Positions 51,907 through 63,225 of a stretch of 64,000 bases of DNA are shown here, piece after piece (the first letter of the stretch is position 1; every line of letters starts with the position of its first letter). Position numbers and translations under genes: made by a program. The DNA lies in the NCBI GenBank assembly GCA_008729055.1, contig SDUX01000010.1, positions 3,363,090-3,427,089 of the forward strand, given 5' to 3'. Source of the DNA: Pyropia haitanensis (taxonomy: Eukaryota; Rhodophyta; Bangiophyceae; Bangiales; Bangiaceae). The notes under the pieces were generated by a model that was not told the DNA's origin, did no database searches, and was given only the letters and a program-made list of their open reading frames with translations.

Positions 51907-54900
51907 CCGCGCCTTGGCGAGCGGACCCTGGCGTCGTAGTTTCTCCCCATAGCTCTGCCACCGCCCCCCGCCACAGTTGAGTGTGACGGGGCGCAAGCGC
52001 CAGTGCTCCGTGACACACACGGCGCGGTATCTCTCGTCCTCGCGCCAGCGAGACCGCAGGCGGCGGGCCATGGTGGGATCGCCGCGGTGATCCCGTCACG
52101 CGCCACTTCCACGCCGTCAACGCCCCCCCCGCTGGGTGCAGGCGCGATGGCTCCTCTGCGGGCTGTTGGCCGCAAACGCCAGCCGGACACAGCGGCGGCG
52201 CCGCTCTTTCCGGGTGTTTTCTCCTCCGCCGTAGCGTCGGTTTGTAGACGGGATAGCGCCGCCACGCCGCACGACAATCGCGATGGCGCCGCCCGTCCTC
52301 GTGCCGGTGACTGGCAGCGCACGACGGGCGTGGGTGGGGTCCAGGGGTGCTCTGCCTCGCCCTCCGTCCACGCGGTGGGCGCCTTCGCGGGATGTGGGAC
52401 TGCCGGGACTACGCGCACAAAAGGCGGTGCCGCTCTGTCTCTGCGAGGTCGTTGGTGCTTGCCATCAACCGACCAGCCGTCCACCAACGCCGACCAGCCC
52501 GCACACCTTGCTCACGTGCCCCTTCCTTCTGCACCCGCTCTCCCTCGCCCTCCGTCCTTTCCTTTGCCCACCCCGTCCTCTTCTGGCGCACCGTCGAACG
52601 ACCGTTCCCCATGGCTGGCTGCCGGATGTTGGTGGCTGCCGCCGTGGCGGCAGTGGCGGCGGCGGCCGCCGCCACGACCGCCGCCGCCGCTGGTTGCCCG
52701 TACGCGACGACGACGCGGGGCAGCGGGCCGCTCACGAGCGACTTTGGCACCCTTGTCGGGGATGACCGCAACACCCTGTCGGCGGGACCGCGGGGGCCAC
52801 TGCTGGTGGCGGACACGCGGGCGTTTGAGAAGGTCGCCCGCTTCAACCGTACGTTTATCGTGTTGCTGGAGGGGCTGTGGGCGGCAGGGTGACCGCCTTT
52901 GAGCTGGCGACCGCTGTCCCGGTGGCTTGGGGAGGGATGGAGGCGCAAGTAAACTGGCAAAGAGCAAACAGCCGGTCCTAACTGGTTGTTTTTTTTTTTC
53001 TTGGCTGTTTGCGTATAATTTTGTTTATTTATCGTGACCGCTGTCTGTATTTTTCGCCCCCGTGGTGCGCGGTGCGGGTGTCTGCGTTGCTCCCCACCCC
53101 CCCCGCTTGGACCGACGACAGGCGAGCGCATTCCCTCGCGCGTCGTCCACGCGCGCGGGGCGGGCGCGCACGGCGTCTTTGAGTCGTATGGGAACCAGTC
53201 GGCGCTGACGCGGGCGGGCTTTCTGGGCGGCGCCGGCCGCAAGACCGACGTATTTGTCCGCTTCTCCACCGTCGTCCACCCCGCGGGGTCGCCCGAGACG
53301 CTGCGGGACCCGCGGGGGTTTGCGGTCAAGTTTAAGATCCCGACGGCGTATGGCGGCGGCGTGTGGGACCTGGTCGGCCTCAGCCTGGATGTGTTTTTCA
53401 TCCGCGACCAGGTGACGTTTCCGGACTTGGCTCACGCGCTCCAGCCGGGTACGTTTGTCACGGGAGGGGGGGGGAGGTGTACCATACGGGGGTGGGCAGG
53501 ACGGCGGCCTAGGCGGTTGTCGAGTGCAGCCGGTGTGGATTGGTGGGTGTTTGTGCGTGGCGGACTGGGCTGATGGGTGGTCGACAGTTCACTGGTCCAT
53601 GCTGATGGTCTGACGCGTTGTTGTTATCTTTTTGCTGTTGTTTTGTCCGCGTATCGTTCTTGTGTCCCCCACTCTCCATCGCGCTTATGACCGTGGATGC
53701 TGTTTACCGCGCGCTGTGCCCGCGCTACCACAGACCCGGTCACCAACGTGCAGGACGCCAACCGGGTGTTTGACTTTCTTGGCGGCCTCGGCGGGGCCGC
53801 GACCAACAAGCTGACGGCGCTGTACAGCGACCTGGGCACCCCCGCGACGTTCCGTGAGATGAACGGGCACAGCGTGAACGCGTACAAGTTCATCACGGTG
53901 GACCGCAAGGTCACGTACGTCAAGTTCCAGTGGACCTCCCTGCAGGGCATCCGCAACTTTACCGCCGCCGAGGCGGCCGAGACGCAGGGGCGGGACTTCA
54001 ACCACGCCACCCGCGACCTATACGACGCGATCGCCGCCGGCCGGTACCCCGCCTGGGAGCTGCGCGTGCAGGCCATGCCGGCCGACCGGATGGACACGCT
54101 GGACTTTGACCCGCTCGACGCGACCAAGCGGTGGCCCGAGGCGATTGCGCCGTTCAAGACGCTCGGCAAGCTGACGCTCAACCGGGTGCCCGACAACTTC
54201 TTCCAGGCCACAGAGAGCGTGGCCATGTCACCGGGCACCTTCCTGCCCGGCGCGATTGAGCCGTCCGAGGACAAGCTGCTGCAAGGCCGCCTGGTGTCGT
54301 ATCCCGACGCACAGCGGTACCGGCTGGGCGCCAACTACGCGGACCTGCCCATCAATCGGCCCGTCTCGCCGGTGCGGTCCTACACGCAGGACGGGGCGGG
54401 CAACAACGGGGCCACGCGGGGCAGCCTCAACTACGGGCCGAGCCTGACAACGCCCACCTTCGCCACCACCGACGCGGCGCGCTTCTCCGAGTCCCGTGTG
54501 TGTGGGGTGGTGACGCAAGCGCCCATCCCGGTGACGGCGGACTTTGCGCAGGCGGGCGAGCTGTACGCTTCGTTTGATGGGCAGCAGCGGGCGGCGCTGG
54601 TTGCCAACCTGGCGGCGGACCTTGGGCAGGTCCGCTCCGCGGTGGTGCGCAACACGATGTGCTCCCACTTTTACAAGGCGCACCGCCAGTACGGCCGCCG
54701 CGTCGCGCGCGCCGCCCGGTGCAACATGAAGGTGGTCAAGGCGATGGCCGCCCGCCTGGATGATGGCCTGCCGCGGGGCCGCCGCGACTGAAGCTGGCCG
54801 AGCGCACTGGCTGTGTTGGGACGGGTGGGTGGGGTGATGGAGGGTTGGCGTGGGTGGCACGCGGTGGCCTGACCGTCGAGTGCGGGCAGTGACTGGGCGG

Positions 54901-55408
54901 CCACCGCTCGCTGACAGTCGCCACTGATTGATGTTGACCTTTGTGTCGTCTGATTCTTTTGTTGGTAGTTTTGGCAGCTGTTTCGCCACAGGCACACCCG
55001 CATCTTTTTGTCGCGGTTTGACCTCTGTTCGCGCAGCAGTGAGTGCGCTGCTCTCGGGTGGGCACCGTGGACACCGGGTGCTCCGCACAGCAGCCGGTCG
55101 CTGGCCAATTGTCTGTGGGGAGGTGGACCCTCACACCCAACAAACAGGTCGACTCGGCATGCTGCCCGCCATAAAGGTGATTGGTGTGGGGTAAGCGGGC
55201 GAGCGATGAGGGGAGGTAGGGGGGCAGTAGGCCAAGAAGAGGGGGGGAGCCGACGGAACGGCTTGCAAGTGCGGCGGCGCGGTGAGGCGGTCGCATGTAG
55301 GTAGCTGTGCAGTCGGCGTCGTCCCTCCGGCGACGACTGACCCCTGTAGAGGCGGCGTGGTGGGGCCGGGATTCCCAGCAGTGGCCGCTGCGCCAGAGGG
55401 TTCTTCAC
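51907..55408 (-). repeat. Right arm of the 3.5-kb inverted repeat
   Basis: This is the reverse complement of the left arm, with the same length and no net indel across most of its span. It carries catalase copy B. The inner 2.3 kb appears identical to the left arm, and the outer 1.1 kb (54,280-55,408) carries substitutions, including four amino-acid changes in catalase. Confidence 0.9.
52611..54791 (+). CDS. Catalase, copy B, three exons
   Basis: Exons 52611-52848, 53122-53448 and 53734-54791 encode 540 residues, with the same structure and splice phases as copy A on the opposite strand. Distal His89, haem Tyr378, the V-G-L-S variant at residues 164-167 and the signal-like N-terminus are the same. 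Differences from copy A lie only in exon 3: Asn to Asp in the T-T-D-A-A-R-F segment, Arg to Gln in F-D-G-Q-Q-R, Ile to Val in G-R-R-V-A-R and Asp to Asn in R-C-N-M-K. The two genes are head to head with 2.48 kb between start codons, of which about 0.7 kb on each side is identical, so both should respond to the same signals. Confidence 0.9.
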
Positions 55409-56258
55409 TTGGTGTGTGCATGAGGGATGTGCATGCTACGGGTGGGGCGGGCGGGGAGAGACGTCGCGCTCGACTGGCGGCGGGCCTGCCGCGGGAGCGC
55501 CACCACCACGGCCATGCCTTCGCTGGGGACGCCCACCGACTGTGTGGGTCGGAGGTGAGAAGCATGGCGCGCGGCCCGCCAGAGGGGGTGCGTCCTGCCG
55601 CCCGCACCGTCGAAGCGGCGTCGGAGTCGGTGCGTAGCAAGACGGACGCAAACGGCGGGAGGGGAACGGGACGGAAGATGCCACGCGCACCCGTGGTGCA
55701 CCGCGGGGAGCACTGGGAACGAGGAGCGACCGGAGGAAACGGCGCGCCACCGGCTACCCCCCAGCCCTTCCACGCTTCACAGTCGTCGTCGGCCGCTGCA
55801 ATAAAGGCGGGATGTCCACACCGGAAGCGTCCACTGCCGCCCGGCTGCGCCATCGTCGCCGTCTCTGCCGCCGCCGCCACCGCCGCCACCGCCGTGGTAT
55901 GTGAGTGAGCGGCCCGCCGTCTCGTGCGCCGCCCGGGAAAGTACAGGGGAGGGAGGGGGGGGACGCAGACGCACCGCCTGTGGCAATGGGCAGCGGGGGG
56001 GCGGAGGCGGGGACGGCGCGCCGCTCTTCCGCACGCGGAGCCCGTCGCGTCAGCGCGGGACGTGCAGTGGGCGTGGCGTCTGGCATGGCGCCACTGCCGG
56101 CGCGCCAGCAGCGCCTCCACCCATGGCAGCGATGGCGGCGACGGCGGCGGCGGTGCCGTCGCCGTCGCGGTGGCCACCCCGCGCCGCCCCGTGGCGGAGC
56201 CGGCTGGCGGCGACGCCGGCGGTTCGGCCGTGAGGGGCGGCGGCGGCGGAAGTGGCGG

Positions 56259-56289
<31 letters not shown>

Positions 56290-57763
56290 GGTACTGACGG
56301 CGGCGCTTCCCACGCGCCACTTTCCCCTCCGCCCCCCCCACCCCCCACCCCCCGCCCCGCGGCCACCGCCCGCCGAGCGGCCACCCACCCCCCGTCGATA
56401 CACTCGCCACTGGGCCGCCGTGCCAACAGCAGCACGCAATCCCATTGTCTGCCGGCGGTGGGGGGGCGCGTCGCCGCCGCGGCGGCGGCCGCAGCCGCGT
56501 CGGCACCGTTGACGCACGCGCGCGCGGACGGGCAGCGGCGGAGTGGTTGCCGACGGCTGGCTGGGGTGCCGCAGGATGCGCGCGGGTTTGGGTGGAATGC
56601 GGCCAGGGGTGGCGGTGACGGGGCGACGAGAGTGACGCGACGGCGCGGATGCGTTGTACAGGCGGTACGGTATCGTGTGTGTCATTGGGGGGGGGGGGGG
56701 GGGGGGGGGGGTGTGTGACGTGGTTGCCACGACGTGGCAGTCTACCCGATGCTCTCCCGCTCCCCCCGCCGCCCACCTCTCAGCCTTGCGCCCGCGGCGG
56801 CCATGGGTCCAACGCACCTACTGCGAGGGGACACCATCACCGGGGCGGTGGCCCCACGCCGCGTGCCCAATTATGGAGGAACACGGCGGCAGTGGTGGAG
56901 GGGGGGGGCGGGTGGTGGCACGCCGACGCTGCCGCCACGAGGGTGGTCCGCGGGAATCCCCCGACGGGGGGGCCCGCGGCGCTGCCGCGACGGGCGCGCA
57001 CGCGCCGACCGCCGGTGCGGACCGCCGACGGCGTGGACGCGGGCACGGGCCGACGCGGCGGCGGGGGGGCCGGCGCCCCGCCGCGGCGGCGGCCGTTGAC
57101 ACGCGGCCGTTGGCGGCAGCGGCGGGGGGGACGCCCCGGCCGCGGCCGGCGGCGGGGAGCCCGCGACGCTGCCGCCGCGGGTTTGCTCCCCCCGCCCCCC
57201 GCCGAGGCCACGGTGCGTCACGCCCTGGTACCGGCACGAGGAGGAAAAACAGGGATTGGAGGGCGCCCGTCGTGGCGGGCACGGTGAAGGGCTGTCGGCC
57301 ACGCCGCGGGCTCCCCACGACCGCCCGGCCGGCGGCTGCGTAGCTGGCCTAGTGTCCGAGCCACCCCCCCTCTAGTGCCCGCAGCAACAACGTCGTCGGG
57401 CAACCCACAGCAGGGGCCTTCCGCAGGTCTTTCCGCACCGTCCCCCCCCCGGTGGCCGGCGACCATGTAGGCGGACCGACACCACCACCCACACCAGAGT
57501 GTCCATAGCGCTGGAAACGAAAACAGCACGGCGTACCGACGGCCCCGTTGTCGCCAATGCGGCGGTGACGGCCACCCTCGTCTTCCCCCCACCCCCCATC
57601 TCCCCCCCCCCCCCCCCACCCCCTCGCTTCCCACCCGAGGTCCCCCGCCAGTGCACACCCCCCCGCCCCTTCCCCAAAACGTCCCCCCCCGCCCCTTCCC
57701 CAAAACGTTCCGCGCCCGCCCCACCCCCCCCCCCCCACCCCCCCCGCCCACCCCCCCCCCCTC
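55409..57763. other. 2.4-kb region without a confident gene
   Basis: Two weak coding signals are present. On the minus strand near 56,684 an ATG right after a 20-base C run opens M-T-H-T-I-P-Y-R-L-Y-N-A-S-A-P-S-R-H, with about three quarters G/C third positions for 60 codons before it becomes Ala/Gly-rich. On the plus strand an ATG at 55678 leads to a signal-like end (P-P-G-C-A-I-V-A-V-S-A-A-A-A-T) that stops at a strong donor (GTATGTGAG, about 55,896). Neither can be extended to a gene I trust. Long G/C runs occur at 56,690-56,712 and 57,600-57,770. Confidence 0.35.
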
Positions 57764-58961
57764 TCACTCGGGAAAGACCGACAGCAAGTTAAACACGCCC
57801 GCCTCATCACACGGGCGCCCACACGCGGCGGGCGGGACGCCCACCCCCCGCCCCGTACAGCACAGCGCGTCGGCGTGGTGCGCGCCGCCGAGCGGGTTGA
57901 GGTACGCAATCACCCGCCGCTCGTACAGGCTGCGGGCGCCCCAGCCGACGAGGCGGCGCAGCCACACGAGGTGGCCAACGCCCCCACACAGCCACACGCC
58001 GGGCGCCGCCGCCGCCGCCAACGCCGCCGCCGCCGCCGACGCCGCCGACGCCGCAGACGCCGCGGACGCGGCCGCGGACGCGGCCGCGGACGCCGCGCCA
58101 CCCCGCCCGTCGTCGGCAGCCCGCCGTGACGCGGCGGGTACCTTGGCGCCGCCGCCGCCACGGGCGGCGCCGCCCTGCGAATAGCCGCGGGGCCGCCCGC
58201 CGTGGGCCAAGACCGACGGGTCATCGACGCCGCCGACGGCCCAGACGCCGCACGCCCCCCTCGCGGGGTGGAGTGTGGACGTGGCGTGCACCCACGGCAC
58301 GAGCGGCGCGAGCCAGCCTTTGGGCTCTCCCCCCCCACGTAGCGCGGGCGCGTCCCCGCCCCCAAAGGCCGGCTGCGCCAGGCGCCCGACCATGTGCCCA
58401 ACGTACGCCTGCACCACCTCGCCACCCGCCACAAAGGGCGGGCCCGCCGGCCACACGGCCAGCGGGGGAGGGTCCCCCCCGCGGCCGCCGCCGCCGCCGC
58501 CACCACCACCACCGCCGCCACCACCGCCGCCGCCGCCACCACCACCGCCGCCACCACCGCCGCCGCCTGGTGCGCGAAAGCGGGCGGCGATGGCAACGCC
58601 CAGCACCACCGCCGCCCCATTCAACCGCCGCGCGTCCGCCGCAACGTCCACCGCGACGGGCGCCGCCGGGATGGTCAGCGTGCCGGCGGGGCAGCCGCAC
58701 GCAGCGTCGAGGCGGGCGCCGCCGCCGTCCTCCCCGTCTGGCGGGCGGGCGTCGCCGCCCCACCACCACCGCCGCCCCGTCGGCGGCGGCGCCGCCGCCG
58801 CCACGCTACTCCCGGCGGTCGTTGCCGCCGCCGCCGCCGCGGCGGGCACCAGCACCAGCCGCCAGTGGCGGTCAAAGAGGAGCAGCCACACCCGCGTGGG
58901 GCGGACGCCCGGCGGCGCGGCGGCGCCAACCGCCACGCCGCCGGCGGCGCTGCCGCCACGC

Positions 58962-59004
<43 letters not shown>

Positions 59005-59129
59005 GAGCAGCGGTGAGCCGCGCGCCCAGCTCCGCGCCGAGCCGGGCGGTCGCGTTGCTCACCGCCGCCTCGGCCGCCGTCGCGGCCGCCGCCGCCGCCG
59101 CCGCCGCCGCGGCGGCGCCCGCCCACGGC

Positions 59130-59193
<64 letters not shown>

Positions 59194-59407
59194 CACCGCT
59201 GCCGCCGCTGTCGCCGCGGTCGCCGCCGACGCCGCTGCCGCCGCGGGCGGCGGCGGCGGCGGCGGCGGCGCGCGCGGCGGCGGCCGCTCCCCCCCCCGTC
59301 CACGCCACCCGCAGCGCGGCGGCGGTGGCGGTGGCGGCGGCGGCGGCGGCGAGGAGGCCGACGCCGCGGCGGAGCGGGCGCCGCCGCGGGCGCCGGGGCG
59401 ACACCAT
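57764..59407 (-). CDS. Gly/Ala-rich secreted or membrane-anchored protein, unknown function
   Basis: 547 residues from the ATG at 59407. The N-terminus is M-V-S-P-R-R-P-R-R-R-P-L-R-R-G-V-G-L-L-A followed by an Ala-rich hydrophobic stretch, typical of a signal anchor. Two long Gly runs and several Ala runs come from GGC/GCC repeats. Between them are real-looking segments: V-R-P-T-R-V-W-L-L-L-F-D-R-H-W-R-L-V-L-V, V-V-Q-A-Y-V-G-H-M-V-G-R-L-A-Q-P-A-F and G-W-L-A-P-L-V-P-W-V-H-A-T-S. The end is S-L-Y-E-R-R-V-I-A-Y-L-N-P-L with several Cys (A-C-G-V-W, L-C-C-T-G, C-G-R-P-C-D). The Cys pattern fits an exported, disulphide-bonded C-terminal domain of about 230 residues. No family is recognised. It stays in one frame despite the repeats. 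Confidence 0.65.
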
Positions 59408-59779
59408 CGTTGTTGCTGCCAGCAGGACGGGAGAGAGAGGGTGGACAGGGGGAACCAGAGGGGATGGAGGGGGGGAAGGAAGGGGGAGGGGGGGTGGGGG
59501 GGGGGGTGGATTGAGCGACGGCCGTTGGGGGGGGGGGGGGGAGAGAGGGGGGATTGACCGTCAATGGGAAGGAATCGGCCCGCAACGGTGGAGAGCGTGC
59601 AGCGGGGGGGGGGCGGGGAGGGTTGTAGGAGCCCGCACGGGAGGGGGACAGACCGAGGAGAGGGACGGTTCGAGGACAGACAAGGACGGGGCGGGCGTCG
59701 GCTCGGGACGGCTGGTCGTCAGACCAAGCGGCGGCGGCAGCCAGCCGCGGGCAGGTGTGGACCAAAAGAGGTGGGGCGG
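59408..59779. other. Upstream flank of the Gly/Ala-rich protein gene
   Basis: A purine-rich (G/A) stretch on the plus strand with several G8-G11 runs; it reads as a C/T-rich leader for the minus-strand gene. The minus frame through 59561-59830 (L-T-T-S-R-P-E-P-T-P-A-P-S-L-S-V-L-E-P) is weakly coding-like and could be a 5' exon, but this is not supported further. Confidence 0.3.
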
Positions 59780-60213
59780 CCGGCGCTGCACGCCAGGTGG
59801 CACGGCGCCGAGCGACCGCCCCGGCGACGCGCCGTCGGCGGCGGCAGCGCGGCGCGGCGCGGCGCGGCGCGCCGCCCCGTGGCGGCCGCGCCGCCCCCCG
59901 CCGCGCCGCGGCGCGGCCGGCGGGCGGGCGGGCGGGCCCCCCCCCGGCGGCCGCCCCGCCGCCGGCGCGGCGCTGTAAGGGGGAGGCCCCCCGCCCGCCG
60001 CGGCCGGCCGCGGCCGCCGGCCCCGCGGCGCGGCGGCCCGTCGGCGCGCGGGCCGCCGCGGCGGCCGCCCCGCCGCGGGCGGCCGGCGGGGGGACGCCGC
60101 GCGGCGCGGCCGCGGCGCCGCCGCCGCGGCGCCGCGGTCGGCGGCGCCGCGCGGCCCGCCGTCGGCGCCGCCGCCGCCGGTGGCCGCCAGTGCGCGCGCG
60201 GCGGGGCCGCCCC

Positions 60214-60251
<38 letters not shown>

Positions 60252-60316
60252 CGGTCGCTACGGCGGCGGTCGTCCCGCGGCGGGGCCCACCGGCGTCGGC
60301 CAGACGCACCGCCGCC

Positions 60317-60353
<37 letters not shown>

Positions 60354-60578
60354 AGCAGCGTCTGCGACGGGCGCGGCAGCGGCGGGGCAGCGGGCGGCCG
60401 CCGCGGCGGCACCGCCGGCGGCCCGCCACGCGCGGCGGGGCGGTGCCGCCGCCGCGGCGCGCGGCCGCGGCGGCAGCGGCGGCGCGGCGGGGGGGGCGCG
60501 CCGCCGCCGCGCGCGGCCGCCGCCGCCGCGGCGGGCGGCCGCGTCGACGGCCGCGTGGCGGTGGCGTGGCGGGTCGCC

Positions 60579-60619
<41 letters not shown>

Positions 60620-60748
60620 GCCGCGGCGGGCCGGCCGTGCGTGGCCGCCGCCGCGGCTGCCGCCGCGGCGGCGGCGGCGCCCGCGACGCGCCAACGTCGA
60701 GGGGGGGGCGGTGCGGCGCCGCCGCCGCGGGCAACGGATCCCCCGCCG
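59780..60748. repeat. Extreme GC island of CGG/CCG/GGC simple sequence
   Basis: Almost 1 kb with very few A or T, made of overlapping gcg, ggc and ccg words with no fixed period. All six frames are open and give Arg/Ala/Gly/Pro only, so open frames here mean nothing. It ends exactly at the left end of the hAT-like element. Confidence 0.8.
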
Positions 60749-60776
60749 CAGTGCTACCAAACCCGTGGACCCCTGG
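60749..60776 (+). repeat. Left terminal inverted repeat of the hAT-like element
   Basis: Starts CAGTGCTACC and continues with the 19-base core shared with the right end. Confidence 0.8.
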
Positions 60777-62444
60777 AGAACAAAATTTGGCCGGAATCGG
60801 GCGTGCGCGGGCGTGCAGCGGCGTGCAAACCCCCCTCTACGGTATCGCAGAGGCCGATTTTTCCAACACCTGCCCTATAGCGCCGCTCAGTCGTCCGTGC
60901 ACGGGCTCCGGTGCACTTTTTTTCCATCCATACATGGAGGGCGTACTGGAGCTCGTGATGGACCTCGACCATATCACCGGAGGGCGTGCACGTCGTTCCC
61001 CGCCGAACGACAAATCGCAGTGCACGCGGACGCCTGTAACTCGTGCCGCCGATGCACAAGTTATTCTGGAGTCGTGCAGGCGATGCACGAGTTCCGCACG
61101 CGGCCCAGCCGAGGATCGTGCAACGCGTGCGTAAGTCGGTCACATTTAACCTGGAATGATGCACGGTTTCGCGACAATGCGTCGCCATGTGAGCAGGCCT
61201 TCCAGAAACTACTGGGTACACCCGACCAGAGAGCCCTTCATTCCGTGCTGTTTGTCCGACATGATGGACTGACTCGATCTTAAGACCATCAGATGGCCCA
61301 CACAGGAAGCCCATTGCACGGCGGTTGCCCAATCAGCAAGGACGTTACGGCCTCACACAGTCATACCCTCCCATTTCCAAAATCTGTTGTGACCTCATAC
61401 CAAAACGCAAGTCGACTCAACAAGTGAAAGCACTCCCCCCCACCCGTACCACACGCATACCTCGTGCAGCAAACTGACTGGGCGCGGAAGTCACCAGCAC
61501 CTGCGTTGCCGTTGCAGCCGACCCACCTATGAAGGCCCAACCCCCGCGACCCGTCTCTGTCTGAGCGACCGCCCGACACCGCCCGTGCTCTTTACACGAC
61601 CACGACCCTACCGCGACAAGAAGACATCGAGTCGCAAGCATCTCCCCCGTCAAGACCCTCCCCACAAGGCGGCAGTTTTGTAGATGACGCAGACCCACCC
61701 CCTCGGCGCCCCTCCCCTGCCCCCGGCGGCTTTCTGCTGTCAATGGCTACGTGACGGCCAGCGTCTCCCTCACGAGTACCTGTCGCGCCCGACGGCGGAG
61801 TGACAGCACCTGGCCGCCGGTGCCGCCTCCTCCGAAGTCATTCCGACGAAGTGACGCCGCCGCCGCCCTCCCCCGTGACGACGGCACGGCAGCTGCCGGC
61901 GACCAGTGCCGCCCCACAGGTCTCTTCTTCACGGCGGGGTCGACCCCCCTGCCGTCCCCTGCGACGACGGCGCGGCAGCTGCCGGCGGCCGGTGCCGCCC
62001 CCACCGGTCCCCCCTTCGTGGCGGGGTGGGCGCCCCCGCCGCACCCCCGACGGCGGAGCGGCAGCTACCAGCGGCTGGTATGTGGCACCCATTTTTGACG
62101 AATGTGAGCGTACAATGAAGTGTATATCTCTGGCGAAGCTGGTGCTGTCGGAGACCTTGTCAATAAATGCAACTCAAGTGCAGCGGGGTCGCAGTATAGC
62201 TTCAGAAGACTTGGGCTGTGGCTGGCCCAAGTCGCAGTGTGCATTTCGAGGGCTTGGCCCGCACTAGACCGAAAATGCTCAGGCAATACCGAGTTGAGGC
62301 ACGCCGCTGCACGAGGAGGAGCAGCCTCCTGCACGCCCCCTCACGTCGGCGGCACGCGGCGCTCACGAAGGCTGACACGCCTCGCGTGCCGCACATGCAC
62401 AACTTCGGGCCGGAGTCGTGCTGATTTCACGTCCCGCACGCTCG

Positions 62445-62472
62445 CCAGGGGTCCACGGGTTTGACACCACTG
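62445..62472 (-). repeat. Right terminal inverted repeat of the hAT-like element
   Basis: Read on the minus strand it starts CAGTGGTGTC and then carries the same 19-base core as the left end. Confidence 0.8.
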
Positions 62473-62512
62473 CGCCGCCGGCGGCGGCCGCCGGCGCGTG
62501 TCGCACCGCCGT

Positions 62513-62530
62513 GGGGATATATATCTCCAC
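62513..62530 (+). promoter_or_regulatory. Possible TATA element
   Basis: The sequence ggggatatatatctcc is a palindromic AT core in GC-rich DNA, 460 bases upstream of the ATG at 62990 and just outside the transposon. It is the only such core between the element and the gene. Confidence 0.3.
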
Positions 62531-62989
62531 GCCGCGCGATTCCGCCCGATATCGCGGCGGCGCGGGCGCGCCGCGGCGGCCGCGGCGCGGTACCGCTCGC
62601 TCACCGCGGCTGGGCGCTCGGTCGGTTGGTCGAGCCGCCGGGCAGAGAAAACAGACGCCGACGGGGCCACACCATTGAAATCTGTGCGCCCTTGTGCTCC
62701 GTGCTGTGCACATTTCATTCGGTTGGGGCGGGCCGAGACGGCTGGAACGGCGGGGGGGGAGAGAGGGGGGGGGGGGGAAACTCCGCTCGCCCCGCGCACC
62801 TCGCCCGCCCCCCCCCGGCCACGCCGCGTCCCGCCGGCGGCCCGCCCATCCCGCCGCGTCCCGCCGCCGCGGCCGCACGCCGCCCGCGGCGCCCGCGGCG
62901 GGCCGCGCCCCGCGCCCGCGTGTGCCGCCGCCGCCGCGTCGGCTGCCGCCCCCGCCCTCTCCTTCTCCGTCCCCGCCGCGGTCGGCGCC

Positions 62990-63187
62990 ATGGCGGGGGG
63001 ACCGCCACGCCCGCCGCCCCCCCCCCCGCCCCTCCTCTTCCACCCCCCCGCCGGCCTGCCGCGACGCCCCGCCGCGGCGCCCGCCGCGGCGGCGGCGGCG
63101 GCAGCGTCTCGGACGACGCCCCGCCGCTGCCGTCGCTGCCGGCGGCGGCGGCAGCAGCAGCAGCCGTGGCTGGCGGCGGCGCTCGCC

Positions 63188-63225
<38 letters not shown>

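Larger units (their letters stand above)
60749..62472 (+). mobile_element. Non-autonomous hAT-like DNA transposon, 1724 bp
   Basis: The ends are inverted repeats of 28 bases with 3 mismatches: both begin CAGTG and share caaacccgtggacccctgg, read inward from 60749 and from 62472. The flanking 8 bases are ccccgccg on the left and cgccgccg on the right, an 8-base target duplication with one difference. CAGTG-type ends and 8-bp duplications are the marks of hAT elements. The inside is far less GC-rich than the surrounding DNA, and no frame resembles a hAT transposase, so the copy depends on an active relative elsewhere. Orientation is arbitrary. Confidence 0.75.
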
